Of a stretch of DNA of 64,000 nucleotides, positions 34,210 to 43,772 are shown piece by piece. Origin of the DNA: Pseudomonas extremaustralis (GTDB lineage: Bacteria > Pseudomonadota > Gammaproteobacteria > Pseudomonadales > Pseudomonadaceae); contig NZ_LT629689.1 of NCBI RefSeq assembly GCF_900102035.1, positions 744,001 through 808,000 on the forward strand, written 5' to 3'. The notes under the pieces are model-generated. The model was not told the origin of the DNA. It made no database searches and was given only the letters and a program-made list of their open reading frames with translations. The translations under genes and the position numbers were made by a program. Numbering within the stretch: position 1 is the first letter of the stretch; every line of letters starts with the position of its first letter.

Positions 34210-36432
34210 ATGTTCCGCTTATCCCTGCTTGCCGTGAGTATTTGCAGCCTGCTGCCCGTCAGCAGTTTCGCCGCCGAGGTCGACGCGCCCGCGCCGCTGG
34301 AATTGCCGACCCAGACCGTGTTGGGCACCGCACAGGAAGAGATCAAGCAGATGCCCGGTGTGTCGATCATCACCGCCGACGACATCAAGAAGCGCCCGCC
34401 GGCCAACGACCTGTCGGAGATCATCCGCACCATGCCCGGCGTCAACCTCACCGGTAACTCCAGCAGCGGCCAGCGCGGCAACAATCGCCAGATCGACATC
34501 CGTGGCATGGGCCCGGAAAACACCTTGATCCTGGTCGACGGCAAACCCGTCAGCAGCCGCAACTCGGTGCGCTACGGCTGGCGCGGTGAACGTGACAGCC
34601 GTGGCGACAGCAACTGGGTGCCGGCCGATCAGGTCGAGCGCATCGAAGTCATCCGTGGCCCGGCGGCGGCGCGTTATGGCAACGGTGCGGCGGGCGGCGT
34701 GGTGAATATCATCACCAAGCAACCGGGCAGCGAAACCCACGGTTCGGCGACGATCTACCACAACTTCGCCCAGCACAAAGCCGAAGGCGAGACCGAACGC
34801 ATGAACTTCGGCCTCAACGGCCCGCTCACCGACACCCTCAGTTACCGCGTGTACGGCAACATCGCCAAGACCAACGCCGACGACGCCGACATCAACAGCG
34901 GCCACGAATCCACCCGCACTGGCAACCAGGTCGGCACTTTGCCGGCCGGGCGCGAAGGCGTGCGCAACAAGGACGTCAACGGCTTGCTGAGCTGGAAGAT
35001 GACCCCCGAGCAAACCCTCGACCTGGAGGCCGGCTTCAGCCGCCAGGGCAACATCTATACCGGCGACACCCAGAACACCAACAGCAACGCCAACGTCAAG
35101 AGCATGCTCGGCCATGAGACCAACATCCTCTACCGTGAAAACTTCGCGCTGACCCATCGCGGCGAATGGGATTTCGGCAGCAGCCTGGCCTACCTGCAAT
35201 ACGAAAAGACCCGCAACAGCCGCATCAACGAGGGGCTGGCGGGCGGCACCGAAGGCATCTTTTCCAGCACCGACTTCTACACCACCGTGCTGCGCGACCT
35301 CACCGCCCACGGCGAGGTCAGCCTGCCGCTGCATGCCGGTGTCGACCAAGTGCTGACCCTGGGCACCGAGTGGGTCGAATCCAAGCTCGATGACCCCAGC
35401 GCCAACACCCAGACCACCACCGCGGGCGGCAGCGTCGCCGGCCTGACGAGCACCAACCGCAGCAGCACGTCGTCGGCGCGGATCTTTTCGGTCTTTGCCG
35501 AAGACAACATCGAACTGTTCCCCGGCACGCGCCTGACCCCGGGCCTGCGTCTGGACCACCACGATATCGTCGGCGACAACTGGAGCCCGTCGCTCAACGT
35601 GTCCCAGGTGCTCACCGACACCCTGACCCTCAAGGCCGGCATCGCCCGCTCGTACAAGGCGCCGAACCTCTACCAGCTCAACCCCAACTACCTGCTGTAC
35701 AGCAACGGTCAGGGTTGCTATGGCTCGACCAAAAGCTGTTACCTGCAAGGCAACGCCGACCTCGAGGCCGAAACCAGCGTCAACAAGGAACTGGGCATCG
35801 AGTACCGCCAGGACGGTGTGGTCGCCGGCCTGACGTACTTTCGCAACGACTACAAGAACAAGATCGAGTCCGGCCTGACCCCGGTCGGCACGGCATCCGG
35901 CGGCACCGGCACCACCGCCAATGCCAACGTGTTCCAGTGGGAAAACGTGCCCAAGGCGCTGGTCGAAGGGCTTGAAGGCAACCTCACGTTACCGTTGGCC
36001 GAGTCGCTGACCTGGACCAACAACTTCACCTACATGCTGCAATCGAAAAACAAACAGACCGGCGATGTGCTCTCGGTCACGCCCAAGTACACGCTCAATT
36101 CCATGCTCGACTGGCAAGCCACCCAGGACCTGTCCCTGCAGGCCAGCGTCGCCTGGTACGGCAAGCAGACACCGAAAAAATACGACTACCACGGCTACCG
36201 CGTGACCGGCACCAGCAACCAGCAGTTGTCGCCGTATGCCATCGCCGGCGTCAGCGGCACCTACGCGCTGACCAAGCACCTGAGCCTCACCGCCGGCGTG
36301 GATAACGTCTTCGACAAACGCCTGTGGCGCGAAGGCAATGCCCAGGGCGTGACCAACATCGAAGGCGCGGGCGCGGCCACCTACAACCAGTCCGGCCGCA
36401 CCCTGTACACCAGCCTGACGGCGTCGTTCTGA
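34210..36432 (+). CDS. pfeA: Ferric enterobactin-type TonB-dependent receptor
   Basis: The 740-residue outer-membrane receptor has a signal peptide (about 1-22, SSFAAEV), a TonB box-like region, a plug (about 45-175; IDIRGMGPENTLILVDGKPV, YGNGAAGGVVNIITK) and a barrel ending in Phe (LYTSLTASF). The SRNSVRYGWRGERDSRGD region and overall length match FepA/PfeA catecholate receptors. The stop overlaps the ATG of a siderophore esterase gene. PfeRS upstream and a Fur-like site control it. It imports ferric enterobactin or a related catecholate. Confidence 0.92.
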   Translation: MFRLSLLAVSICSLLPVSSFAAEVDAPAPLELPTQTVLGTAQEEIKQMPGVSIITADDIKKRPPANDLSEIIRTMPGVNLTGNSSSGQRGNNRQIDIRGMGPENTLILVDGKPVSSRNSVRYGWRGERDSRGDSNWVPADQVERIEVIRGPAAARYGNGAAGGVVNIITKQPGSETHGSATIYHNFAQHKAEGETERMNFGLNGPLTDTLSYRVYGNIAKTNADDADINSGHESTRTGNQVGTLPAGREGVRNKDVNGLLSWKMTPEQTLDLEAGFSRQGNIYTGDTQNTNSNANVKSMLGHETNILYRENFALTHRGEWDFGSSLAYLQYEKTRNSRINEGLAGGTEGIFSSTDFYTTVLRDLTAHGEVSLPLHAGVDQVLTLGTEWVESKLDDPSANTQTTTAGGSVAGLTSTNRSSTSSARIFSVFAEDNIELFPGTRLTPGLRLDHHDIVGDNWSPSLNVSQVLTDTLTLKAGIARSYKAPNLYQLNPNYLLYSNGQGCYGSTKSCYLQGNADLEAETSVNKELGIEYRQDGVVAGLTYFRNDYKNKIESGLTPVGTASGGTGTTANANVFQWENVPKALVEGLEGNLTLPLAESLTWTNNFTYMLQSKNKQTGDVLSVTPKYTLNSMLDWQATQDLSLQASVAWYGKQTPKKYDYHGYRVTGTSNQQLSPYAIAGVSGTYALTKHLSLTAGVDNVFDKRLWREGNAQGVTNIEGAGAATYNQSGRTLYTSLTASF

Positions 36433-37301
36433 TGGGCCGCGCACTCTGGCTCGCGTTGTTGTTCACCTCATGGGTGCAGGCCCAGCCGGCCCCCGATCAA
36501 GTGATGGAGGCGTCGGTGCTGCGCGAGGCCAGCGACTACCAGTTCAGCACCCTGGAACTGGACTCCGTCGATGGCACCCGGCACTACCGCCTCTGGCTCG
36601 GTCGCCCGCTCAAGGTCACCGCCGCCAACCCGGTCGCTTATCTGCTCGATGGCAACGCGGCCATGGCGGCGCTGGATACCGCGCTGCTCAACCGCTTGTC
36701 CCACAGCGCTACCCCACCGGTGCTGGTGGCGGTGGGCTACGCCACGCCGCTGCGCATTGACCGCAAAGCGCGCACCTTCGACTACACGCCAAAGGTGGGC
36801 GAGGGCGCCCAGCGCGATCCGCTGACCGACCTGCCCAGCGGCGGCGCGGAGGCATTCCTGGATCTGCTCACGCAGCAGATCCGCCCACTGATCAACCAGC
36901 GCCTTGAGGTACAACCCAAGCGCCAGGTGTTGTGGGGGCATTCCTATGGCGGATTGCTGGTGCTGTACACACTGATGACCCGCCCGGATGCCTTCGACGA
37001 ATACGCCGCCGCCAGCCCGTCGCTGTGGTGGAACAACGGCGTGATCCACCCCGAGGGCCTGGCGCAACGCCTGAACGGCCAGCGACCGACGTTGCTGTTG
37101 ATGCGTGGAGACGAGGAGCCGGCAAGCCCGGCCCTGGGCCGTCACCCCAAAGGCGCTCAGGATGGCGCGCTGAAAAACCTGCTGGCGGCACTGCGCCAGG
37201 TGCCGGGTTTGACGGTGCAATACCAGGCGTTCGCGGGGTTGGGGCATGGGCCGATGTTGCCGGCGTCGTTGGGTTTTACGCTGGAGCACATCGGCCAATG
37301 A
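36432..37301 (+). CDS. pfeE: Siderophore esterase, PfeE/IroE-like alpha/beta hydrolase
   Basis: The 289-residue protein has a signal peptide (about 1-18, WVQAQPAPD) and an esterase D/IroE fold. The nucleophile is Ser171 in GHSYGG, the likely histidine is His272 in GLGHGP, and YLLDGNAAM forms the oxyanion region. It overlaps the pfeA stop by 1 bp. It should hydrolyse ferric enterobactin in the periplasm to release iron after uptake by PfeA. It ends 10 bp from the convergent ridA-like gene. Confidence 0.87.
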   Translation: MGRALWLALLFTSWVQAQPAPDQVMEASVLREASDYQFSTLELDSVDGTRHYRLWLGRPLKVTAANPVAYLLDGNAAMAALDTALLNRLSHSATPPVLVAVGYATPLRIDRKARTFDYTPKVGEGAQRDPLTDLPSGGAEAFLDLLTQQIRPLINQRLEVQPKRQVLWGHSYGGLLVLYTLMTRPDAFDEYAAASPSLWWNNGVIHPEGLAQRLNGQRPTLLLMRGDEEPASPALGRHPKGAQDGALKNLLAALRQVPGLTVQYQAFAGLGHGPMLPASLGFTLEHIGQ

Positions 37302-37311
37302 CCATTGGCGC

Positions 37312-37719
37312 CTAGAGGTCAGCCGCGATGGCATAAGTCTCTATTTCAACTTTCTGCCAAGGTCGCAGCATCGAGTCCACCTGGATCAGGCTGCTGGCCG
37401 GACGGATGCCATCGAACACCTCGCTGTGGGCCTTGGCGACCAGCGGCGCATCGTTGATATCGCGCAGATACACCACCGTGCGCACCACATCCTGCGTACT
37501 CATGCCGGCATCGGCCAGTACCTTGTTGACAGTGACCAGAATTGCCTGGGCCTGCTCGAAGGCGTTGCTGTGTTCATAGTCGGGCGAGGCGCACGTGCCG
37601 GAGATGTGCAAGTGATTGCCGACGCGCACCGCACGGGAGTAACCGAACACCGATTCATACTGGCCGCCCGAGGAAAAGTTTTGTCGCGTTACGGTTTGGC
37701 TGGTCATGGTCATTCTCAT
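37312..37719 (-). CDS. RidA family enamine/imine deaminase-like protein
   Basis: The 135-residue protein has the YjgF/YER057c/UK114 core: VGNHLHISGTCASP, EQAQAILVTVNKVLADAG and the end RPWQKVEIETYA. The conserved Arg of RidA is in DVVRTVVYLRD. The most upstream ATG (37719) overlaps the stop of the MFS gene (ATGA), which supports it; two further in-frame ATGs follow. It may hydrolyse an enamine, imine or amide intermediate of the pathway encoded upstream. The actual substrate is unknown. Confidence 0.8.
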   Translation of the reverse strand: MRMTMTSQTVTRQNFSSGGQYESVFGYSRAVRVGNHLHISGTCASPDYEHSNAFEQAQAILVTVNKVLADAGMSTQDVVRTVVYLRDINDAPLVAKAHSEVFDGIRPASSLIQVDSMLRPWQKVEIETYAIAADL

Positions 37720-39065
37720 GTTGGGAGGGGTTTACCGGTGGAGTCCTTGACGAACAGGATCGAAATCAGGCCCACCACAGCGCCGGCGATCAGGTACCAG
37801 GCCGGGATCATCGGGTTGCCGGTGGCGGAAATCAGCCAGGTATTGATCAGCGGCGCAGTACCGCCAAACAACGACACGGCCACGTTGTAACTCAGGGCCA
37901 GGGCGCTGTAGCGCACCCGTGCACGGAACAGCGAGGTCATGGTCGCCGGCATCGCACCTTCGAAGAACAACTGGGCCAGGGTCAGGATCAACAGCGCGGC
38001 GAGCAGGAATGCCACGTTCCCGGTGCGCAGCAGCATGAAGCAGGGGAACGCCATGACGATCAGCAAGAGGCAGCCGCTGATGATCATCCGGTTGCGCCCC
38101 AGCCGGTCGGCGAGCAAACCGGAGACCGGGATCAGCACCAGCATGAACAGCGTGGCGGTCATGCCCAGGCCCATGGCAAAGGCGTTGCTGTACCCCAGCA
38201 CGTTTTCCAGGTAGCCGGGGATGTAACCCAGGATGATGTAGTAGGTGACGTTGAACACTGTCACCAGGCCCATGCACTGCAAAACCTGCGGCCATTCACT
38301 GACCAGCATTTTGAACAGGCCTTGCTTGGGGGCTGTGGTCTTTTGCTGTTTTTCCTGCTCCTGGATTTCCTTGAACACCGGGGTCTCTTCCAGGCCCAGG
38401 CGCAGGTACAGCGCGATCAGGCCGAGCAGGCCGCCTATCGCGAACGGCACCCGCCAGCCCCACTCCTGCATGGCCTGCTCGCCCAGGCCAAGGGTGAACA
38501 AGCTCACCACGGCACCGCCGAGCAAGAAACCGGAAATATTGCCGAACTCCAGCCAACTGGTAAAAAAGCTGCGGCGTTTATCTGGTGAGTGTTCGGCGAT
38601 AAACGTGCAGGAACCACCGTACTCGCCACCGGTGGAGAGGCCTTGCAACAGGCGCATAAGGACCAGCAGCAGTGGTGCGAACACGCCAATGCTGGCGTAG
38701 CTGGGGATCAAGGCGATTGCGAAAGTCGCCACGGCCATCAGGGTAATGCTCAGGGAGAGCGCGGTGCGGCGACCGCATTTGTCACCGATGGGCCCGAAGA
38801 CCAGGCTGCCCAGGGGGCGTATCAGGAAACCTGCGGCAAAGGTGGCGTAGATCGCCATCAGTTGTGCGGTGGGGTCGTCATCGTGGAAGAACGTTCGGCC
38901 GATAATGCCGGCCATCGATGAGTAGAGCGCAAAGTCGAACCACTCGACCATATTGCCCAGCGTCACGCCGACCACCGCCTTGCTCAAGCGTTTGGACGAG
39001 AGTTCCGCCGGCGCACGCGCGGTGGATGAATCAGGATGAATCGAGGAAGGGTAAACTTCGCCCAT
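37716..39065 (-). CDS. MFS transporter, metabolite:H+ symporter (MHS) family
   Basis: The 449-residue protein has twelve predicted segments and the MHS signatures GNMVEWFDFALYSSMAG and GPIGDKCGRRTALS, plus GLSTGGEYGGSCTFIAEH, as in ProP and ShiA. It imports small polar or dicarboxylate-like metabolites with protons. ATG 39065 is preceded by AGAGGG; the longer reading lacks this. It is third in the FMO-SDR-MFS-RidA operon and likely imports the substrate. Confidence 0.87.
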   Translation of the reverse strand: MGEVYPSSIHPDSSTARAPAELSSKRLSKAVVGVTLGNMVEWFDFALYSSMAGIIGRTFFHDDDPTAQLMAIYATFAAGFLIRPLGSLVFGPIGDKCGRRTALSLSITLMAVATFAIALIPSYASIGVFAPLLLVLMRLLQGLSTGGEYGGSCTFIAEHSPDKRRSFFTSWLEFGNISGFLLGGAVVSLFTLGLGEQAMQEWGWRVPFAIGGLLGLIALYLRLGLEETPVFKEIQEQEKQQKTTAPKQGLFKMLVSEWPQVLQCMGLVTVFNVTYYIILGYIPGYLENVLGYSNAFAMGLGMTATLFMLVLIPVSGLLADRLGRNRMIISGCLLLIVMAFPCFMLLRTGNVAFLLAALLILTLAQLFFEGAMPATMTSLFRARVRYSALALSYNVAVSLFGGTAPLINTWLISATGNPMIPAWYLIAGAVVGLISILFVKDSTGKPLPT

Positions 39066-39154
39066 GATATTGCCCTCTGGAATAATTGTAGTGAGGCAGC
39101 AGTCAATAGGGAGCCAGGCCCACGTCTGGCGCGTGGGGCCCGAGGTATTCGCGG

Positions 39155-39868
39155 TCAGCGCATAAACACACCTCCTGCGATGCACAACGATTCGCCGGTC
39201 ACATAGCCGGGCTTGGCACTCAACTGCCAGACCCAATCGGCGATTTCCTCCACGCGCGCGGCGCGCTTGAGGGGGATGGAAGCCACGGCGGCGTCGATAC
39301 GGCCGCCGGCGCGGGTGCCTTCGGTGTCGACCCAGCCCGGCGCCAGGGCGTTGACCACGATGTGGTGGTCGGCCAACTCGATCGCCAGGCTGCGCGTCAT
39401 CGACACCACGGCCGCTTTGGAGGCGCTGTAGAGCAACTGGTTTTTCGACACGGTGAACGCGTCCACCGAGGCGAAAAACACAATGGCACCGCCGCCCGCC
39501 GCTTTGAGATGACGCGTGCCGATCCGCGCGATATTCAGTGAGCCCAGCACGTTGATATCGAAGATCCTGCGATACAGCGCCTCGCTATAGGTCTCCAGGG
39601 ACGACGTGGGGAAGATGCCCGCAGCGTTGATCACCGCGCGCAATGGCGGCTTGCCGTCGAGGGCGGCGTCGATGCGAGCGGTCAGCGCCGCCTCATCGGT
39701 GATGTCACCGACCACCGGAGAAAACACGCTGCTGGCCGCCTTTGGACTGGGCGTCAGGTCGACGGCAACGACGTGCCAGCCTTCTGTCTCAAAGCGTTGC
39801 GCGACGGCTTGGCCCATGCCGGAAGAGGTGCCGGTGATGAGGACGCTGGCGTGAGGTGCATGGCTCAT
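39155..39868 (-). CDS. Short-chain dehydrogenase/reductase
   Basis: The 237-residue classical SDR has TGTSSGMG for NAD(P), INAAG, and the catalytic YSASKAA with an upstream serine in FFASVDAF. It starts 14 bp after the FMO gene. It probably oxidises an alcohol to the ketone or aldehyde that the FMO attacks, or reduces the product. The substrate is unknown. Confidence 0.85.
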   Translation of the reverse strand: MSHAPHASVLITGTSSGMGQAVAQRFETEGWHVVAVDLTPSPKAASSVFSPVVGDITDEAALTARIDAALDGKPPLRAVINAAGIFPTSSLETYSEALYRRIFDINVLGSLNIARIGTRHLKAAGGGAIVFFASVDAFTVSKNQLLYSASKAAVVSMTRSLAIELADHHIVVNALAPGWVDTEGTRAGGRIDAAVASIPLKRAARVEEIADWVWQLSAKPGYVTGESLCIAGGVFMR

Positions 39869-39882
39869 AAGTAGGTGTCCGT

Positions 39883-41166
39883 TCAGGCGAGTTGAGGGCG
39901 TGGGGCGCTGGGTTGCAAGGTCAGTTCCAGGACATCCAGCTGACGTTGGGTGTCCTGGTAGTTGGCCAGCCATTCGCGCTTGACGATGTCGATGCGCGAC
40001 TCGGCCGGCTGCAACTGGGCGAACTTGGCGGCCAGGCCCTTCATGCCGGCGGCGCGCAAGGCGAGGAAGCGCATCACCAGCTTGGTCTGTTCGCAATAAA
40101 CCGGCCATTGCGGGCCGCGGGGCGCTCCCAGGCCGATGTAGAACAAGCCTTCCAGGTTGGTCGGCAAGGTCATCGCCGCAGTGCGCAGCGGTACGCCGTC
40201 ACGCCATTGCAGCAGGCTTTCGTCGAGGAACGGCAGACGGGTATTGAACCCCGTGGCCCAGACAATGGTGTCGTAGTCGGCCTGGCTGCCATCGGTGAAG
40301 GTGACCGTCTTGCCCCGGATGCACTCGATCCCCGGCGCGATTTTGATCCGGCCATGCTGCACCCAATACAGCAGCAGGGTGTTGACCACCGGGGGTTGAG
40401 CATCCAGATCGTAGGTCTCGGGCGCGGGCAGGCCCGGATAGTGTTTGTGAGTACCGACGCTGGCCATGATCAGCAGATTCATGAGCATGTTCTGTTGTTC
40501 CGGCGGCAACTGCCCCAGCAGCGGCAATTCGCCGCGAGGCAGGCCGAAAAGTGTCTTGGGTTGGAACAGTTGGCCGCGACGAATTGCGATGGTGGTATCC
40601 AGGCGCGCCTGGGCGGCATCCACCGCCAGATCGCAGCCGGAGTTACCAAAGCCCACCACCAGCACCTTGCCGTGTAGCTGCTGCACGTTGCGGTATTCGC
40701 CGGAGTGCACCGACACGCCGGTAAAGCCCTGGCCGACTTCGGGGATCTTGCAATCCCACAGATGCCCGTTGGCCACCAGCACCCCGGCATAGCGCCGGCT
40801 GCGGCCATCGGCCAGGGTCACCTGCCAGCCGCCTTCGCCGTTGTCGTCCAGGGGGGTGAGGCTGCGTACCTCGGTGTCGAAGGTGATTTTTTCGCGCAGG
40901 CCGAAGGTATCGGTGTAGGCGTTCATGTACGCCTTGACCTGATCGCGACTCGGGTACACCGGGTAGTCGGCCGGCATGGGGAACCCGTCGAAAAACGAAC
41001 TGCTTTTGGGGGTGATCAGGTGCAGGGCATCGTAGTCGGTGTTCCAGTGGCCGCCGATGCGGCCGGACTTCTCGAAGCAGTCCACCCGAAAGCCGGCGTC
41101 GGTGAGGGTCTTGAGGGCCGCAAGGCCTGCGGCGCCGGCGCCAATGATGCAGTAGTGGTCGGACAT
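39883..41166 (-). CDS. Flavin-containing monooxygenase (FMO/Baeyer-Villiger type)
   Basis: The 427-residue protein has two Rossmann motifs, GAGAAG (9-14, FAD) and GFGNSG (172-177, NADPH). The FMO fingerprint FxGxxxHxxxY lies between them as FTGVSVHSGEY (148-158). WATGFNTRLPFL near the C-terminus is also typical. It inserts one oxygen atom into N, S or ketone substrates. It is the first gene of an operon with SDR, MHS transporter and RidA, behind a LysR-type site at 41274-41288. The ketone- or amine-oxidation role is inference. Confidence 0.85.
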   Translation of the reverse strand: MSDHYCIIGAGAAGLAALKTLTDAGFRVDCFEKSGRIGGHWNTDYDALHLITPKSSSFFDGFPMPADYPVYPSRDQVKAYMNAYTDTFGLREKITFDTEVRSLTPLDDNGEGGWQVTLADGRSRRYAGVLVANGHLWDCKIPEVGQGFTGVSVHSGEYRNVQQLHGKVLVVGFGNSGCDLAVDAAQARLDTTIAIRRGQLFQPKTLFGLPRGELPLLGQLPPEQQNMLMNLLIMASVGTHKHYPGLPAPETYDLDAQPPVVNTLLLYWVQHGRIKIAPGIECIRGKTVTFTDGSQADYDTIVWATGFNTRLPFLDESLLQWRDGVPLRTAAMTLPTNLEGLFYIGLGAPRGPQWPVYCEQTKLVMRFLALRAAGMKGLAAKFAQLQPAESRIDIVKREWLANYQDTQRQLDVLELTLQPSAPRPQLA

Positions 41167-41273
41167 TCTGACTCTCCATTCTTCGCACGTTGGAAGCGCC
41201 TGTGACTGGCGTCCGTGGTTTGAGTATCCGGCCAGGCAAGCGGCGGATGAATGGGCTAAGTCATGTGCTTCCT

Positions 41274-41288
41274 ATAGGGGATACCTAT
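41274..41288. promoter_or_regulatory. LysR-type box upstream of the FMO operon
   Basis: ATAGGGGATACCTAT is a perfect inverted repeat (ATAGG-N5-CCTAT) containing the T-N11-A pattern of LysR regulators. It lies 108 bp before the FMO start and 3 bp after the end of a LysR gene transcribed in the same direction. Confidence 0.55.
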
Positions 41289-41290
41289 GG

Positions 41291-42217
41291 CTAAAGCGTC
41301 TCCAGGTGTGCATACAGCGTCTGGATACGGCTCAAGTGGCTGCGCATCAGGTTGATCAGCACCCGTGTCGGCGGTGAAATGGGCGTGTCATGCCGATGGA
41401 TAAAGCCGAACACCTCGAAGATCGCCGGGGTGATGGGCACCCAGCCGAGGCGGTCGTTGAAGCCCAGCTGATGCAGGATCGGGCGTGTGGCAATCACGTC
41501 GCCGAGGCCGCGTGCCGCCAGTTCAAAGCCGGTGATCTGGTGCTCGACTTCAATGATCGGGTCCAGTACCTCGCCACCCTTGGCGGCCATCTGTGTCAGC
41601 AGCTTGCGAATCGGGTCGGCGGCCTGCCAGCGCGCTTCGGTGAGGATCAAGGGGGCGACGGCCAGGTCACGGATGCTCTTGGGGCTTTTAAGGCGCTCGG
41701 GGTCGGCGCTGATATAGCCCACCTGGGCCGACCATACCGGTTCGCTGACGGCCAGGTTCTGCTGCTTGATGGGCAACATCACCAGGCCCGCCTCGAGTTC
41801 GCCCTGGCTGACCCGTTCGGCGATTTCCGAAGAGTTGTAGCCGACGATCTTGATACGCATGTCCGGGTGCTGCGTACGGAACTGTTCGATCAGATCGGTG
41901 AGGAAGTAGTGGTGGGCTGTGCCGAAGGTGCCGAAGCTGGCGACCCCGCCGGACAGTTCGCGCACCGCCTGCACCGCCTCGAAACCCTGGCGCGCCGACG
42001 TCACCATGCCTTGCGCGAAGGGCAGCAGGCGTCGCCCGGCTTCGGTGAGCACCAGTCGGCGATTGGTGCGAATGAACACATGGGTGCCCAGGTGCTCCTC
42101 CAGCCGCAGGATCTGCTCGGACAGTGAGGGTTGGGAAAGATGCAGGCTCTCCGCCGCCTTCGAGAACGTGCCATGCTCGATGGCGGCGAGAAAGTAATTG
42201 AGCTGTTGCAGTGTCAT
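41291..42217 (-). CDS. LysR family regulator
   Basis: The 308-residue protein has an N-terminal winged helix (AAIEHGTFSKAAESLHLSQPSLSEQI) and a substrate-binding domain from about 90. The SLSEQILRLEEHLGTHVF text resembles the CynR/OxyR branch. It lies directly upstream of, and in the same direction as, the FMO operon, with a palindromic T-N11-A box between them. Co-directional placement is less usual than divergent, but local control of the operon is likely. Confidence 0.85.
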   Translation of the reverse strand: MTLQQLNYFLAAIEHGTFSKAAESLHLSQPSLSEQILRLEEHLGTHVFIRTNRRLVLTEAGRRLLPFAQGMVTSARQGFEAVQAVRELSGGVASFGTFGTAHHYFLTDLIEQFRTQHPDMRIKIVGYNSSEIAERVSQGELEAGLVMLPIKQQNLAVSEPVWSAQVGYISADPERLKSPKSIRDLAVAPLILTEARWQAADPIRKLLTQMAAKGGEVLDPIIEVEHQITGFELAARGLGDVIATRPILHQLGFNDRLGWVPITPAIFEVFGFIHRHDTPISPPTRVLINLMRSHLSRIQTLYAHLETL

Positions 42218-42284
42218 GGCGCTGGACCGTCACCTGTTTCGGTCAACATGCCATAGAACGCCAGTATCGCGAAGCGCTGCCGCC

Positions 42285-43490
42285 TCAGTCGCGCCATACG
42301 GGCAGGTCGTTAGCGTCCAGTGTCCAATGGGCGCCGCCGGGCTGCAGGCACACTCCGCCGACCCAGCGTTCATGGCTGGCGTGATCGAGCCAATAGGTGT
42401 CGCCGCTCAGCACCCGGTGGCCCAACGGTGTGAGCGCCAGCACGCGCCGAGGCCAGTCCAGATGCGCCTCGGTTTGGGTGAGCAACGGCTGCTCGGCCTC
42501 GATCAACGGTCGCAACAGCGCATGAAACATCATGTCCCCCAGGAACGGCAGCGGCTCGCGCTTGGCCATCAGCTCCGCGAACACGCGTCCAAACGGCATC
42601 GGCCCGGCTTCGGCGAGGCAGGTCAGGGCCAGGCGCTCGGTGAGTGACAGGCCATCCTGGGTCCCCGGCAATTCCTGCAACTGGCGCAACAGCGCCGGCG
42701 CCAGCAAGGGCAGCGCGGGATGGCTGCCGTGGGCCAGTTGTGCCCAGGCCGTCGGTGTCGGGGCGCAATACGCCGACCAGGCCTGTTTGGCCAGTTGCAG
42801 CGCGTCGTCATCGATCAAGCGGCGCTGCGGCCATAACCAGGCGAGGACGTCGGGCGCCAGTTGGCCGATGCCGATAAACCGCTCGACGCCGGGAATGCGA
42901 TCCACCTCGATCAGCTCCAGCCGGGGTGGCACATGATCGAGGCCCGCCAGGGCGCGGATCAGGAAGAGTTGGTCATAGGCATCCGCCTCGCACCACAGCA
43001 CGCTGTGCTCGGCGTGGGCCAGTGCTTCGAGCTGGTGGTATTCGTCGTCGACGCGGCGCGCCACCTCCGTGCTGTCCATGGCAAAGGCGTGGCTGATAAA
43101 AGCGCTGCGCATGGCGCGGAATGCTTCGGCGGGCAGCTCGCGAACCGGGCCCATGCACAGCGGGTCGGTGAGCATCTGGAAGGGTCCCTTGAAGCCGGCC
43201 ACCTGCAGGCTATGGGCGATGTCATTACCGCAGCGCCAGTGGGTGGTGCGGGCTTCGTCGCTGGCGTTGAAGTCGGGATGGCGGGCGGCGAAGTCTAGGG
43301 CGTCGACATGGGCCTTGAGCTTGGGCCAACTGCTGAAGCCCAACTGTTTGGCGATCTGCCATTGGGCCTGGGACAAGGTGGCGTCCGGGTCTTGGATTTT
43401 CAGCTGCGCCAACCATTCCTTGGCGCGCTTGCGCTGTTGCTCAAGGTTGAGACGGCCATCGGTGTTGGAAGAAACAGGGCGTTGCGACAT
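42285..43490 (-). CDS. DUF1835 domain-containing protein
   Basis: The 401-residue cytoplasmic protein has a short N-terminal helical motif (KRAKEWLAQLKI, KQLGFSSWPKLKAHV) that often precedes other domains in Pseudomonas. A DUF1835 region follows from about residue 88 (GNDIAHSLQVAGFKGPFQML, CMGPVRELP). A DUF3658-like C-terminal part is possible. AGGAG is 7 bp before ATG 43490. The function is unknown. It stands alone, divergent from fetA. Confidence 0.75.
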   Translation of the reverse strand: MSQRPVSSNTDGRLNLEQQRKRAKEWLAQLKIQDPDATLSQAQWQIAKQLGFSSWPKLKAHVDALDFAARHPDFNASDEARTTHWRCGNDIAHSLQVAGFKGPFQMLTDPLCMGPVRELPAEAFRAMRSAFISHAFAMDSTEVARRVDDEYHQLEALAHAEHSVLWCEADAYDQLFLIRALAGLDHVPPRLELIEVDRIPGVERFIGIGQLAPDVLAWLWPQRRLIDDDALQLAKQAWSAYCAPTPTAWAQLAHGSHPALPLLAPALLRQLQELPGTQDGLSLTERLALTCLAEAGPMPFGRVFAELMAKREPLPFLGDMMFHALLRPLIEAEQPLLTQTEAHLDWPRRVLALTPLGHRVLSGDTYWLDHASHERWVGGVCLQPGGAHWTLDANDLPVWRD

Positions 43491-43772
43491 ACGAGCTCCT
43501 TGTACAAACCTTTTCCGCTTCAAGGTGGGGAGTCGTAGAAATGAGGTGTTGCTCGAATGTCCTGGGCGCAGCGCTTTCCGCGGAAGGAGGCGTAGAGAGC
43601 GCCCGGCGGGAAATATAGGCAGAGCGGGGCACGATTGCAAATGGCGTGTTCCTGTCCGTTGACTGCGAAGCGCCGAGCCATCGGGGTGGCGACAGGTTGA
43701 GTTTTTTCATGAAAACTGTGCGCGCCTGCGTCACCATGGCGCCTGACACATTCAACCAGGAACCCCGCGTCC

